Part shown: positions 1 through 10,600 of the stretch, piece after piece
Numbering within the stretch: the first letter of the stretch is position 1
How the letters are laid out: each line of letters starts with the position of its first letter
Source of the DNA: Cucumis sativus
Lineage: Eukaryota; Streptophyta; Magnoliopsida; Cucurbitales; Cucurbitaceae
Reading direction: 5' to 3'
Length of the DNA stretch: 64,000 nt
Assembly (NCBI RefSeq): GCF_000004075.3
Contig: NC_026658.2
Span: forward strand, 806,001 to 870,000
Program-made: the position numbers and the translations under genes
Notes under the pieces: model-generated
Told to the model about the DNA's origin: nothing
The model's database searches: none
What the model saw: the letters and a program-made list of their open reading frames with translations, nothing else

Positions 1-22
1 AAGAGGATTAGGACCAAATACC

Positions 23-1124
23 TTATTCAGCACATTGTGCCCAATTGATAGTGGACCTTGCTAATGCGTCCATTGGGTCAATGCATCTCCTAAGAAGGGG
101 ATCGTCCAAGGGCAAAATATCCTTTATATCATCAGAGGCAAGGATGACAGAGTTGACAGCCCTCACCAGAAGAACTTGAAGTGCAATTCTCAGTAAATTC
201 CTTGCCCCTTCTATGTCTTTTCTGTTTAGAGCCTCAATTGCAGGAATTACAGTATGTTCCATAGTTGCTTTGTCTGGAAGTACCACCTCAAATCCCTGTA
301 TATATAAATATATATTCAAGGATGATTCCCTTATGGTTAAAATGACTCAAAAACTGGAATAACATCTTCAAGCTATGAAGTATAAAGTTCAAAAACAATG
401 AAGAGATGCCTACTTCATTCTGCAGTTTCTCCTGATAATACCCTGCACTTAAAATTGCATTGGTTGCAAGAACTCCAATCCGTAAGGGACTCCCAGCTTC
501 GAGTGGCTTCAACTTTGCTTCCTTGAGCTCTCTAGCAACACAATCAGCCATGTGAAGGAAGGTAACAGGACACCCTTTTGAAACATCTTCATACCACAAA
601 TGAGAGATGTGGCAAGGCATTACAATGCAACGAGCACCTGAATTCTCGAGAAAAGTTCTCTTACTCTTCAAACTCTCAACTACTAACTCAGAGTCCAATC
701 CTAAATCCTCACTCTTGTAGTTGAGAACTGGGTGAGAACTTTTATCAAACACTTGGAGCTCGTTACTAAGAGTTGGATCAGAGCAAAGAACAAAAGGGAG
801 ACCAGATTGAGATTCTCCATCTTTGGTACTCCATTTAACTAATTTTCCCAAGAAGTTTACAGTAGAATTCACAGAAGATCCTCCTAATATACCCACTGTA
901 TTTGATTGACTTAGCAAAATACCAGTTGAATCTTTATTCGTTTTCAATACTGAGCTGAACCCAGAAGTCTTTTTAGATTCTGGAAAATGTTCACTTTCAT
1001 CAGTGTGCAATAGAGTTGATGGTGGCAAAGCCTGAACAGGATTCAACCTCCATTGTAGCTGAATTCTACGAGTATTTACATAAGCAGATATACAAGATTG
1101 ACTGCTTAAAAGCTGGAAAGTCAT
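23..1124 (-). CDS. Aspartate/glutamate racemase family protein (noncanonical active site)
   Basis: Two exons, 414-1124 and 23-295 on the minus strand, joined in phase 0 by an intron with donor GTAGGC and acceptor TATACAG. The product is 327 aa, close to the usual length of the plant Asp/Glu racemase family (At1g15410-like). The N-terminus is Ser/Arg-rich, suggesting plastid targeting (inference). The fold signature 'NTVGILGGSSVNSTVNFL' is near residues 75-93. The first catalytic cysteine is present at about residue 171 in 'IVMPCHISH'. The second, normally in a 'GCTE' motif, is replaced by 'ILAS' near residue 290, so true racemase activity is doubtful. The ATG at 1124 is preceded by a good acceptor (TTTTTTAG, ending 1133), with a donor CAG/GTAATT near 1230. 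A 5' UTR intron at about 1133-1230 is therefore likely, and a second leader intron further upstream is possible. The family call is firm; the substrate is unknown. Confidence 0.85.
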
Positions 1125-1321
1125 TGTCAATCCTAAAAAACATCGGTTTCAACAATAAGAAACCCAGTCAAGAATTTCCCATCACAAGAACAACAAACTC
1201 GTTATTGGGTCAATTGAATAATGAAATTACCTGCAATATCAGCAAACAAAACAGGAGAACCCCCTCTCTGGCATTCAAAATGAGGGAAAAACAGAATATC
1301 AATCCCTAAAACAAAACCCCA

Positions 1322-1760
1322 TTATCTTTCTCTCAAGATCAAAGCAACAAAGACCAAGAGATAGAGAAGAAAGATAGATAGTGGCAAGAAAAAGAGGAAA
1401 ATACAAACAACCTCTTGGATTTGAGGGTTTTGGGAAAAGAAATCGTTCAGAAATGGATGGGGAAGTGGGAGTTGAAGCAAGTGGAAGTGGAAGGAATCTT
1501 TGTTGTTAGAACAACAGCATCCATTCTCACATAAATTTAGTAACTTGTCCACTTCGACAGACTCTCGTGCTTCCAGACAGCATTTATCCGAATTTTGGTG
1601 AAGATCCCTGTAAAATATAGATCGTTCATTTTTCTTTTTTCCACCGGAAAAGAGATGATAAAACAAACGTGGATTCAAGGCAGAACTTTCCAAACAAAAG
1701 ATTCCATTTTTTTTTTTTTTTTCTTTCCAAACTGTGTTTGATACCATTTTTAATACTAAT
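1322..1760 (-). promoter_or_regulatory. Probable 5' leader and promoter of the racemase-like gene
   Basis: The minus strand here reads as pyrimidine-rich leader sequence. It has a plausible donor after 'CAAATCCAAGAG' near 1410 and an acceptor TTTGTTTTAG near 1308, suggesting a spliced 5' UTR in front of the start codon at 1124. A 141-codon reading frame crosses it but is low complexity and does not join in frame to the racemase coding exon, so I do not call it coding. A poly-T tract lies near 1709-1721. Confidence 0.35.
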
Positions 1761-2453
1761 TTATTTTATAACATTTCTTTAGATTTTTCAAATACAGTTA
1801 AATGAATTATTTATCAATATAACTTTTTTTTTTATCACTATCACGTTAAAGAAACAAACGAGTTTCGATGGCACACAAAAGCTTTCCAACAATTCTCTCT
1901 AGTCTCAGAGTAAAATTATATAAACCTCACAAATTAATACAATTTCTCGATTTATAAAGTTTTTTTTATAGGTTTTGTGGATTCAACTAAATGCATTTGA
2001 ATCTTATTTAATATTTGTGTGAAATTAAGTCTACTTGTCAGCTCATTTCCACTTTATTCCAAATAATAATATTTAATTAAAACTAAAATAATTAATTTGA
2101 TTCAACTAAAAACAATCATCTTATTCGAATCAGCTAAACTTATGTTTTCAATTTTTGTTAGCAACACAAATCAAGTTTTAATTAGTCATAAATTCAATTG
2201 TTTATAATTGTCATTATCTTTATAAATATGGTAGCAAGGTGTAATTGATCTAAAAAAATTTATTCCAAACTAGAAGAACAACACTCTTTAAGTTTTATTG
2301 TTAAAAGTGGCCAAAAAAATATTAAGAAAAATACCAAATCGAATTTTGAGATATAATAATTAATATATGAGCTTCTTGTATGTATGCCAAAATAAGTCTA
2401 AGAAAATTAAACTCATAGAATAAACTTATCTATTTTGCAAAAATGACAAAAAA

Positions 2454-2630
2454 AAGAACACCCACGTGATACAAAGAACACCCGCGTGATACAATTAACA
2501 TATGCTTGATAAACTATTGATACATACTTGATCTTGATACATTTGATATACACTTGATAAACTAGTGATATCCATTTTGATACATTTGATACATACTTGA
2601 TACACATTTGATATATATATATATATATAT
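2454..2630. repeat. Degenerate tandem repeats: 20-bp dimer followed by 'TTGATACAT'-type array
   Basis: A 20-bp unit containing ACACCCRCGTGATACA occurs twice head to tail (2454-2473 and 2474-2493, one mismatch). About twelve bases on, a degenerate run of 'CTTGATA', 'TTGATACAT' and 'TTGATATAC' units continues to a short (AT)n tract ending near 2630. Translation of the minus strand shows the periodicity as recurring Tyr-Ile-Lys-Cys motifs, a repeat artefact and not a protein. Confidence 0.75.
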
Positions 2631-3127
2631 AAAATGTCTTAATCATTTTAACTTAGAGTTTAAAATATTGGTGTCAATAAAAATGTCTAGGTCTAATCTT
2701 TGCACAATTTTTTTTTTTTTGTAGAAATATCAATATTGACGAACATTTCTAGAAAAAACGGATAAAACAAAAATTTAAGGTAGTAAATAAATATTTTAAG
2801 GCTTTTAAACAAATTAACATGTTTATATTTTGTTTTGTAGATTTTACGATCCGTGTCGAATTGATGTTAAGTATACGAAAATATAGAAATGTGAATAAAA
2901 AGATTTGGACGAAAACTTATTGGTACAGTACACGTTTTTAAAACTTTAAGTATGAGGTAGACAGAACATGGTAGGGTCCTCTCCATTGCATTTTGCAGCT
3001 CAAAGACAAAGTTGCATAAAAACAAATAAAGTTCTGTACTTTGTAATTTTGAGTGAAAATTACAAATCACAGCTAGAACGTACGGACAAAACTTTTTTAA
3101 CCAACCTGCAAGAGAATCCTAAGCAAA

Positions 3128-3130
<3 letters not shown>

Positions 3131-3161
<31 letters not shown>
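3131..3161. repeat. (AT)n microsatellite
   Basis: About fourteen to fifteen uninterrupted AT dinucleotides in intergenic DNA upstream of the F-box gene. Confidence 0.9.
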
Positions 3162-3163
<2 letters not shown>

Positions 3164-4032
3164 TTTTGTTTTCTCGTTAGGATTTAGGAGATAAGAATAG
3201 AAAAAAGATAAATATAAAATAAAAAAGTTGTGAAGTAAACTCAGTCAAAAAATGACTTCAAGTGTCGACAATAGATTAGTAATTATAATAAACAATATTA
3301 GTGCAACATAGTTGAATCATCTCATGTTCAATTCAGCCAACCTTGCCAATAAGTAAACGAAACATGGTAGGAAAGAAGCGTCAACAAGCCAAAGATAATC
3401 AAAGGATAATCACAACATCAACATCAAAATCCAAAATCTAAATTTGTCGTAGTCACGTATTAATTTGGTTTTCATCTATCAAAGATACATATCTTTTAGA
3501 TATTATAAAATAAAGGGCAACCAATAAAGATTAATATGACAGGAACCGCATAACTATGACCTTACTTCAACATGATTTGTTTTAAAGGAAACTGTGTTGA
3601 GTTCTAAGTAGGAACCGCATAACCATGGTAAAAGAACGAAAAACACATAAACAAGAACAGAATTTTCTTCTCAAAGGGTATGAGGTGGGATTGGTTTTAA
3701 AGCAGAAAGTAGCAAAAATATTTTATGTGTATGTCAAAGACATATAACTGCCCTTTGGGCTCTTGTAAGGACCAAAGTTTTCTAATGTATGCATCAAAAA
3801 GTAACCAAAATGCCTGATTCAGAAAAGAAACGAATAAATAAATGAGATTCCCATGTGGGTCAGACCATACAGATCATAGTTCAAGTGGCAGGCCACACAA
3901 ACCAATGCACATATATCATTCATTTCAATAATTCACCTTGAATAATTGCATTTCAATCATAACTTGTGGCTGCATTGCACATATACAATTTACTAACCTT
4001 TTGATGAAAAAACTTCTCTCTTTTCATCAACC

Positions 4033-5151
4033 ATGTGGAGTAGTCTTCCTTTTGATCTCCTTGCCAACATCTTCTCCTTCCTATCTCCAGATTCTTTGGC
4101 AAGAGCTAGATCAGCTTGTAAGCAATGGCATGAGTGCATCGATACGTGCCCTTTGAACACTGAACCAATTCTATCGCAGAGTCATCCTTCATGGTTCATA
4201 GCCTTGCCATTGCGAGCACACAAGCTATGTTTTGCTCATAATCCAATTCTTGACAATTGGCATAAGCTCTCACTTGAGTTCCTTCCTGATTTAGTTAAAC
4301 CAATTGCAACAGTTGGTAGTCTTCTTTTTTTAAGATCTACAAGTTCTGTTGTTCTACAATTGATCCTATGCAATCCATTCACTACCCAATTTCGATATCT
4401 TCCAAGGCCAAACATCAGTAGAACTAATCCAGCTGTGGGAGTTGTGATACAAAATACAAGGCAAGACTCTCAGATTCCGGACTTCAAGGTGTATGTAGCA
4501 GGGGGAATGTCCGTGGCACCACAAGGTGGCACCACATATGAATCAAAGTTGGAAATGTATGACTCAAGAAACGACTCATGGGAAATCGTAGGATCACTGC
4601 CAGTAGAATTTGCTGTGAGGTTAACAGTCTGGACTCATAATGAGAGTGTGTACTCTAATGGGATTCTGTATTGGATAACCTCCGCAAGGGCGTTCAGTGT
4701 GATGGGCTTTGATATTGACTCAAACAATTGCAGGGAATTGCAGGTGCCAATGGCTGATAGACTTGAATTTGCTGCACTTACATCTCGAAATGGAAGGCTA
4801 ACAATAGTTGGTGGCGTATGTGGTGAAGATGCCTGTGTTTGGGAGTGTAGAGATGGGGATGTGTGGGTGCTGGTTGAGAAGGTACCAAATGAGTTGGGAA
4901 GAAAACTTGTCGGAGGAAGCAATGGAAGCTGGATAAACAGCAAATGTGCATGGAACAATGAGGTTATGTGCTTGTATAAGGAGCTAGGAAATGGAATGGT
5001 AGTTTGGAGAGAAAGAAAAGAGAAGAATACATGGGAATGGGTTTGGATTGATGGGTGTTCTTCAATTAGAGGCAAAATAGTACATAACTTGCCAATAAAA
5101 GGACTGCTTCTTCAACCAAGCCTTGCTCCTTTTGCATCTAAATCAAATTAG
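4033..5151 (+). CDS. F-box/kelch-repeat-like protein
   Basis: A single-exon gene of 372 aa. Residues 2-45 form an F-box ('LPFDLLANIFSFLSPDSLAR', then 'SACKQWHECI'), which would bind SKP1 in an SCF ubiquitin ligase. The rest contains kelch-type beta-propeller blades, with 'VYVAGGMSVAPQGG' followed by 'YDSRNDSWEIVGSLP', and later 'LTIVGGVCGEDACVWEC'. This part would recruit the substrate. The overall look is that of the At5g43190 type. The ATG at 4033 is the first in frame after an in-frame TAA near 3994, and no AG acceptor sits just upstream, so this start is preferred although the N-terminus is short for the family. No organelle signal is visible. The target protein cannot be read from sequence. 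Confidence 0.9.
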   Translation: MWSSLPFDLLANIFSFLSPDSLARARSACKQWHECIDTCPLNTEPILSQSHPSWFIALPLRAHKLCFAHNPILDNWHKLSLEFLPDLVKPIATVGSLLFLRSTSSVVLQLILCNPFTTQFRYLPRPNISRTNPAVGVVIQNTRQDSQIPDFKVYVAGGMSVAPQGGTTYESKLEMYDSRNDSWEIVGSLPVEFAVRLTVWTHNESVYSNGILYWITSARAFSVMGFDIDSNNCRELQVPMADRLEFAALTSRNGRLTIVGGVCGEDACVWECRDGDVWVLVEKVPNELGRKLVGGSNGSWINSKCAWNNEVMCLYKELGNGMVVWRERKEKNTWEWVWIDGCSSIRGKIVHNLPIKGLLLQPSLAPFASKSN

Positions 5152-5154
5152 ACA

Positions 5155-7426
5155 CTTTGATACATGTGAGTTCTTCAATTCTAAAAATAAGAATAGCATG
5201 ACTATTTTCTTTATTTTGTATGCAATGAAACTTACTATATTGCAGTGCCCATTGATCTCTGAAAAGTCTACAATCTGGTGTACTTGCCTACCCCACCAGC
5301 TTGCTCTCTCAAATTACAATGAAGATATAAAAGGTCCATTACAGTTCACCTAAAGAAGTCATGAAAGGATGTATATCTAATTTGAAAGGACTATGCTAGA
5401 ATCAGAGTACAATTTGGAGTTTATATTGGTTCACCGAACATAATGATGTTAAAACTTTGACAAATTGATCTTGTAAGAACGAGAAGGTTAGTAAGTCCCA
5501 AAAAACTTTGAAAATTTGATCTAAAAAAATGGTTTAAGTAACCAACAATCCTTTTTTTCTTATTGCACAATATCATGTTAAGCTGTATGCCTTTTGATTC
5601 TAGACAAGTCTCTAATCAGCCAATAGCTTCCCCATGAGCTGGATGGAATAACTTGTGAAGAGCCATGAAAGAAACAATTTCAGAAGACCAAAAAACAAAT
5701 TCGTTTGGTATTATACATCAGAGTCACTTCAATAGTATAGTAAAGGACTTCAAAACCATTCAAGCAATAATTTGTCCATAACACTTCCAAGCCCGACTTT
5801 TCTTTCAACTTCGAGCCTGAAATGTCGAGAAAAGAAAAAAGAAAAATAGCCAACAGATTGTTGACTGAGGTCATATTTGAGAGTGATTTGAAATAGTTAT
5901 AATCATTTCTTCCAAGTCTAAAACCATTTCCCAACATACCATTAATCATCCAAGATCAGGTTAATGTTATGGTTACACGTTTAAACGAAAAATTTAATAT
6001 CAAAATTGATATTGAATAATGATTAAAAGCATGTTTGAAGTGATTTTGCACCTGAAAAAAAGTGATTTTAACTGCTTCAAAATTGTTTTCAAACATTGCC
6101 CAAAATTAGCTTATCTCATTCTGATTCCTAACATGAAACAAAAATTCCACAAACAAACATCTGAAAAAGTCACCTGCCATATGAATCTATGAATGAAACC
6201 ATACCCTAATAATTCACAAGGTCATGCCACCATAGTTGCCACAAGAAAAAAAAGTGTTTAATCTCAGCTTCAAGCCAAACACTAAAAGCTAGCGACATGG
6301 CTTATTATAATGACTTGTTAGTAAAATCCAAGGCTGAAGGTGGCTTTGTCTGCATTCTAGAGCTAAGGCATGTGATCTAGTGGGGAAAATGTCAAAGGAA
6401 GGATTATTTTAACTTCAACTGAGTGGGATGGGGAACAAACACAGAATTGAAAGAATGTGGTCAAATTTATTTCAATTTTAAAACCCCAAGTTGCATTGCA
6501 ACCCCCATTGATGATGGTCAAATTTTTGTACACAACCTAAATTTCATGTCCAAAATGTCGTTTAACCCACCTTTTAGAAACAATGAAACCGGCAAGTGTG
6601 AGTATGTTGGAGAAAAAACTGACTTCTACTGCATGGATGAGCATAAGTATAGCAGAGAAAGTAAAATAAACAATAAAACTGGAAATGCAAGAATTAACAC
6701 GGAAGACTCCAAACCAAAAAAATAAATCTACTATTATAATAATCACACAAAAACCTCTCTCCCATGCCAATTACAATATCATTCTCTCAAAGCTTTTTTA
6801 CCATTCACACCATTTTTCCATTTCTCAAACTAGAGAATATAGAAGAGAAGTTAAACAAGAGTTAGGAATACAAGCTTAAAATGTTTCTAAGTAAAACAAC
6901 TTGAATCCTTATACATAGCAAAGGCTATCCATCTCATCACTTTCTAGAACTTTTTGGATGTGGACAATTACACTCCTAAATATTTTGCCAAAACTAAACA
7001 GAGTTGAGCACAAGCATGTGAGAACATTATTTTTATTGGATTCGATTTCTGTAACGAAAGCAAAAGGTTATACATTTCGATTTTCAAACTTTAGATAGTC
7101 CATACAGAACTCCTCGACATCAAAATTAAAAATATGCATAAAACATTGACTTAACAACTAAGATGGCGAACATAACAAAAGAAATTGAAATAACCCATTA
7201 AAGAACAACCGTTTTTTCCAAGGAAAGAGAAACCCAATAGATCATAAGAGAACAAATCGCCGCAGATTCTGAAAAAAAAAATCGGCGAGAATTAAAAATT
7301 GAAAATCAGGAGAGCTTTAAAAAAAGTTTAGTAAGATTCAGAGGTTAATGAGAAGAAAGATTCGATTAGTATAAAAGGGACAAAAGAATAGCTACAATTT
7401 ACAAGATCCAATTGCTTTGAATTGCT
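5155..7426. other. Intergenic region with a MITE-like fragment
   Basis: The first few hundred bases are probably the 3' UTR of the F-box gene. Short reading frames near 5680-5949 and 6423-6770 on both strands show no recognisable domain and look like chance. A small inverted-repeat element lies at 6029-6099. From about 7340 a TATA-like sequence (AGTATAAAAGGG, near 7370) precedes the small reading frame at 7427. Confidence 0.6.
6029..6099. mobile_element. Short MITE-like inverted-repeat element
   Basis: The ends are imperfect inverted copies: GCATGTTTGAAGTGATTTT on the left and, reading inward from the right, GCAATGTTTGAAAACAATTTT. The interior 'AGTGATTTTAACTGCTTCAAAA' type sequence is typical of a small nonautonomous repeat I associate with dicot genomes. 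It is only about 71 bp, so it may be a remnant. No transposase is nearby. Confidence 0.5.
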
Positions 7427-7669
7427 ATGAAATTCATTGCCCTTCTCGTCCTCCTCCTTCTGGCGCCATTTGTTTTGTCTTTTTCCTCTCCTCCTTTTTC
7501 TCCTGAATTATATACATTACGTTAAATCATAAATTTCGCCCAAACAAATTATTTCTTTAGACAAAAAAATCCTACCTTCGCCAAATTTTTAGATGCTAAT
7601 GATTTAGTCCAGAAATTAGTTAGGGTCAATGCTGGGATGAGATTGCATCAATCTTATAAACCAACTTAA
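7427..7669 (+). CDS. Possible small secreted peptide, two exons
   Basis: Tentative. Exon 1 (7427-7520) encodes a textbook signal peptide starting 'MKFIALLVLLLLAPFVLSFS'. Read straight on it stops after 32 aa. A 72-nt AT-rich segment (7521-7592) begins GT and ends AATTTTTAG. Removing it keeps frame and adds 'ANDLVQKLVRVNAGMRLHQS' plus five residues before a TAA, giving 56 aa. A TATA-like AGTATAAAAGGG lies about 57 nt upstream of the ATG. I do not recognise the mature peptide: it has no cysteines and no CLE, CEP, RGF, PSK or IDA motif. The signal peptide could be chance in a pyrimidine-rich stretch. Confidence 0.3.
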
Positions 7670-10600
7670 GCTTTATACAATTTCATCCCTACATAACATC
7701 ACATGCAATTTCATTCTCATACAATTTTTTTTTTGTTGAAGTGTGTCGAGTTTGAGATAATTTGTAATTTATTCAGGTGTATTTCTTTTTCTTCGTTTCA
7801 ATTCCTTTTCTTTTCGGGTGTATTTTATCATTGTGGGAATCTTTTTTATATAATTTGATGAAGTTTATTTTATACGTATGTTACACTCGTTTTATTTTCT
7901 ACTTTATTTTACTATGTCATCGATTATACATATGTTAATACATCCATACGTGTGAGTTATGATTTTCTTCTCCATTATTCCAATTTCAAAAAAATTAATT
8001 TTAATTTGAGTTTATTCAATTCAAGTTTGTCGATTATGTTTGAGTTGACATACAAAATTTATGATTTCTTGATTATTATCAATTTAATCAAAAGGATAAT
8101 AATCTAAAAAGTCACAAGTTATCTAAAGATTTTGAAACCAAAATAAAACGAGATACATCTCAAAATTAAAATAGAATTTAAACCTATAATATATATGTTT
8201 TGTTTTTTTCATACTAACTAATTAGTATGGCATTGATGATCAACTTGTCAAAAATTTCCATGTCCCACTTGAATAATAATAACAATGACTTATGAGACTC
8301 TTACATATATATATAAAAGTTCAACAACAAATTTTTAATTAGGGGAGAAAACACCAAAACTCAATTAAAATGGATATATATGTATTTATTAATTATTAAC
8401 ATTTATTCCACTTACATAATAATCCTAATAGAATTTTAATTAATGAAAAGAACATCACCCACCAAACTCCTCAACAGTTCCCATAATTTTCAAGATTCAA
8501 ATGACCAAAAAGTCTCAAATCTTTTGTTACCTTTATTTTTCCTCTTCAAAATTACATATCATTTTACCAAAACAAGTTGACCCATCACCCCCTCTCCAAA
8601 AAGTACACAAATTCAATAGCATAAAATCATATTCACAACCACAATTCTTTGTCCTTTCTTTTACTTTTCTCACCAAACTTCATGTATCTTTGCCCCCACC
8701 ATTCTACCACACACCCTTCATAATTCATTTTTGGATTAAATCATCAATTTGGTTGATCCCATACAGTTAGCACTTTAGTCACTATAATTTACCATTAGAA
8801 TTTTAGTTCCTATAATTTAATTAAACCTTCTTGAATCGTCCCCACATTAAGAATTGTTTATAACTCATGAAGCTTTTGTCAAATCATATGGATTGAAATC
8901 TTTCTTCTGATTGTGTTAAATAACAAGTGAGTGAAATATTCGGACCCTTTGTTCTATTAACCGAGTGTTTATACTTATTAAGCAGTTGAGCTAGATGTCA
9001 TTAACTATTATCAACGTTTTAGTTACTCTTTATTTGAGCATTATGGCATGATACTAATATAATATAATTATATCATTTGATTGTTAGACTGCATTTCAAT
9101 TATACCATTTGCATTTGATGTTTAATTTTGTTATGGCTAATTAAATTTTAAATTTAGTTCAATACTTTTACGTTAATGTCTAATAAATCTATAAATTTGA
9201 GAAAAAATTTAATGAATTTTAATTTTGTGTTAATAAAATTTGAATGTATTCAAATCAATTGACATAATTCATTAGTATATATTATTTTTCTATTGTTGTT
9301 AAAAGATTCAAACTTTTGATATCTTGATTGATAATACGTACATATTTTTAACTAATTAAAATTTGATGAAGACGTTGGTGGTGTGACGTGGTGATAAGAG
9401 TGTGATATTTTTATTTGTATTTATAATTGCAGTTTTATGATGATGCTTTGGACATTATTACATAACCAAACAATATGTTTTGTCAAATTGTATAATCAAT
9501 GGTAGTTTAACCAAAAATTCCAACCCCTAATAATTATGATTTTTTTTTTAAATTTTTTTGCCCCTTAAGTGATGTGGACCAAAAAATAATTAATATTTTG
9601 ACATTTTGATCCCACTTTTTTGGTGCTTTAATTTGGGTGGGGATGAAAATTCTATATGTTCAAACCCATTGAATTCCATAATTTTTCATGCCCCATTGAC
9701 TTCTATATGTACACAACCTCACATTCACAAGATGAAGTTGCCATCTTTGAAAATGAAACCCTATTCTATCTTTATTATTTCAATAAATTGTGATCTTCAA
9801 TTTTAATTAACATTCTTCTCTTAGTTTTATATATTTATTATTTGTTGTTGTTCCTTTTTTTTATATATAATTAACCAGGCATGTTTTAGTCCTTAAATTA
9901 ATTTGTTGACCCTGACCTAAATTAAAAACATCCATTTTAACTATAAAGTTTTAATACGTTACAATTTTGTATGTCATTAATGTCTATCCTTCAACATCTC
10001 ACTAAAAAGATCTTGACTCGTGTTAGATAAAATATAATCCTACGAGGTATTGTATTCATGTTATTGAGTCAATTTTTCGAGTTTGGTATATTTAAAAGTA
10101 TATTTCTAAATTTAAACAAACTTTCAAACTACATTAAAGACTAAAATTTAAAATGGTATATATTAGTTTCGACATGGCTCATGCTCTAAAGAACGAGAAT
10201 AAATTTATTCATATTGCTTTTCACAATTTTGAAGATTAGAGTATAGTTTTGGTTTACCTGAAACAAACATGTGACTAGCTAGGTTTTCTAATTCTATGTT
10301 TGCATGTTTGATATCTTTATTCAATGGTTGGTTACCAAAATAAATTACTCAGTTATACATTTCATCTACATTTGTTAAAAATGATCATATATATTACTAT
10401 GGGCATTGATAAAAAGTTTAAATGAATTGATTTTAATGATGAGAAAATGGGAAAATTAAGACAAAAAATAGCTGTGCACATGTTTTGGGGGACAAAGTAT
10501 CATGAATCTTTATGCAATAAGTTCCCTACCCTAAAATTTAAATAACCACTCCACTCTTCTAATTCTTGGATATTATTACTCATGATTTTGCATAACCTCA

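Larger units (their letters stand above)
1761..4032. other. AT-rich intergenic region with short repeats
   Basis: No coding gene seen. The stretch holds the tandem repeats at 2454-2630, a poly-T run near 2709-2720, and an (AT)n microsatellite near 3131-3160. The proximal promoter of the F-box gene should lie in the last few hundred bases, but I cannot pick out a convincing TATA box. Confidence 0.6.

Noticed and set aside
1322-1747. 141-codon minus-strand reading frame upstream of the racemase gene
   Set aside because: Low complexity, no known domain, and it does not splice in frame into the racemase coding exon; better read as leader sequence.
4635-5075. 146-codon antisense frame in the F-box gene
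   Set aside because: Antisense shadow of the F-box/kelch coding sequence, rich in Pro/Ser/His as expected from reverse-complemented codons.
6423-6770. Overlapping 100- and 77-codon frames on opposite strands
   Set aside because: No domain, no splice or promoter context, and composition typical of chance frames; the minus one only looks membrane-like because the plus strand is A-rich.
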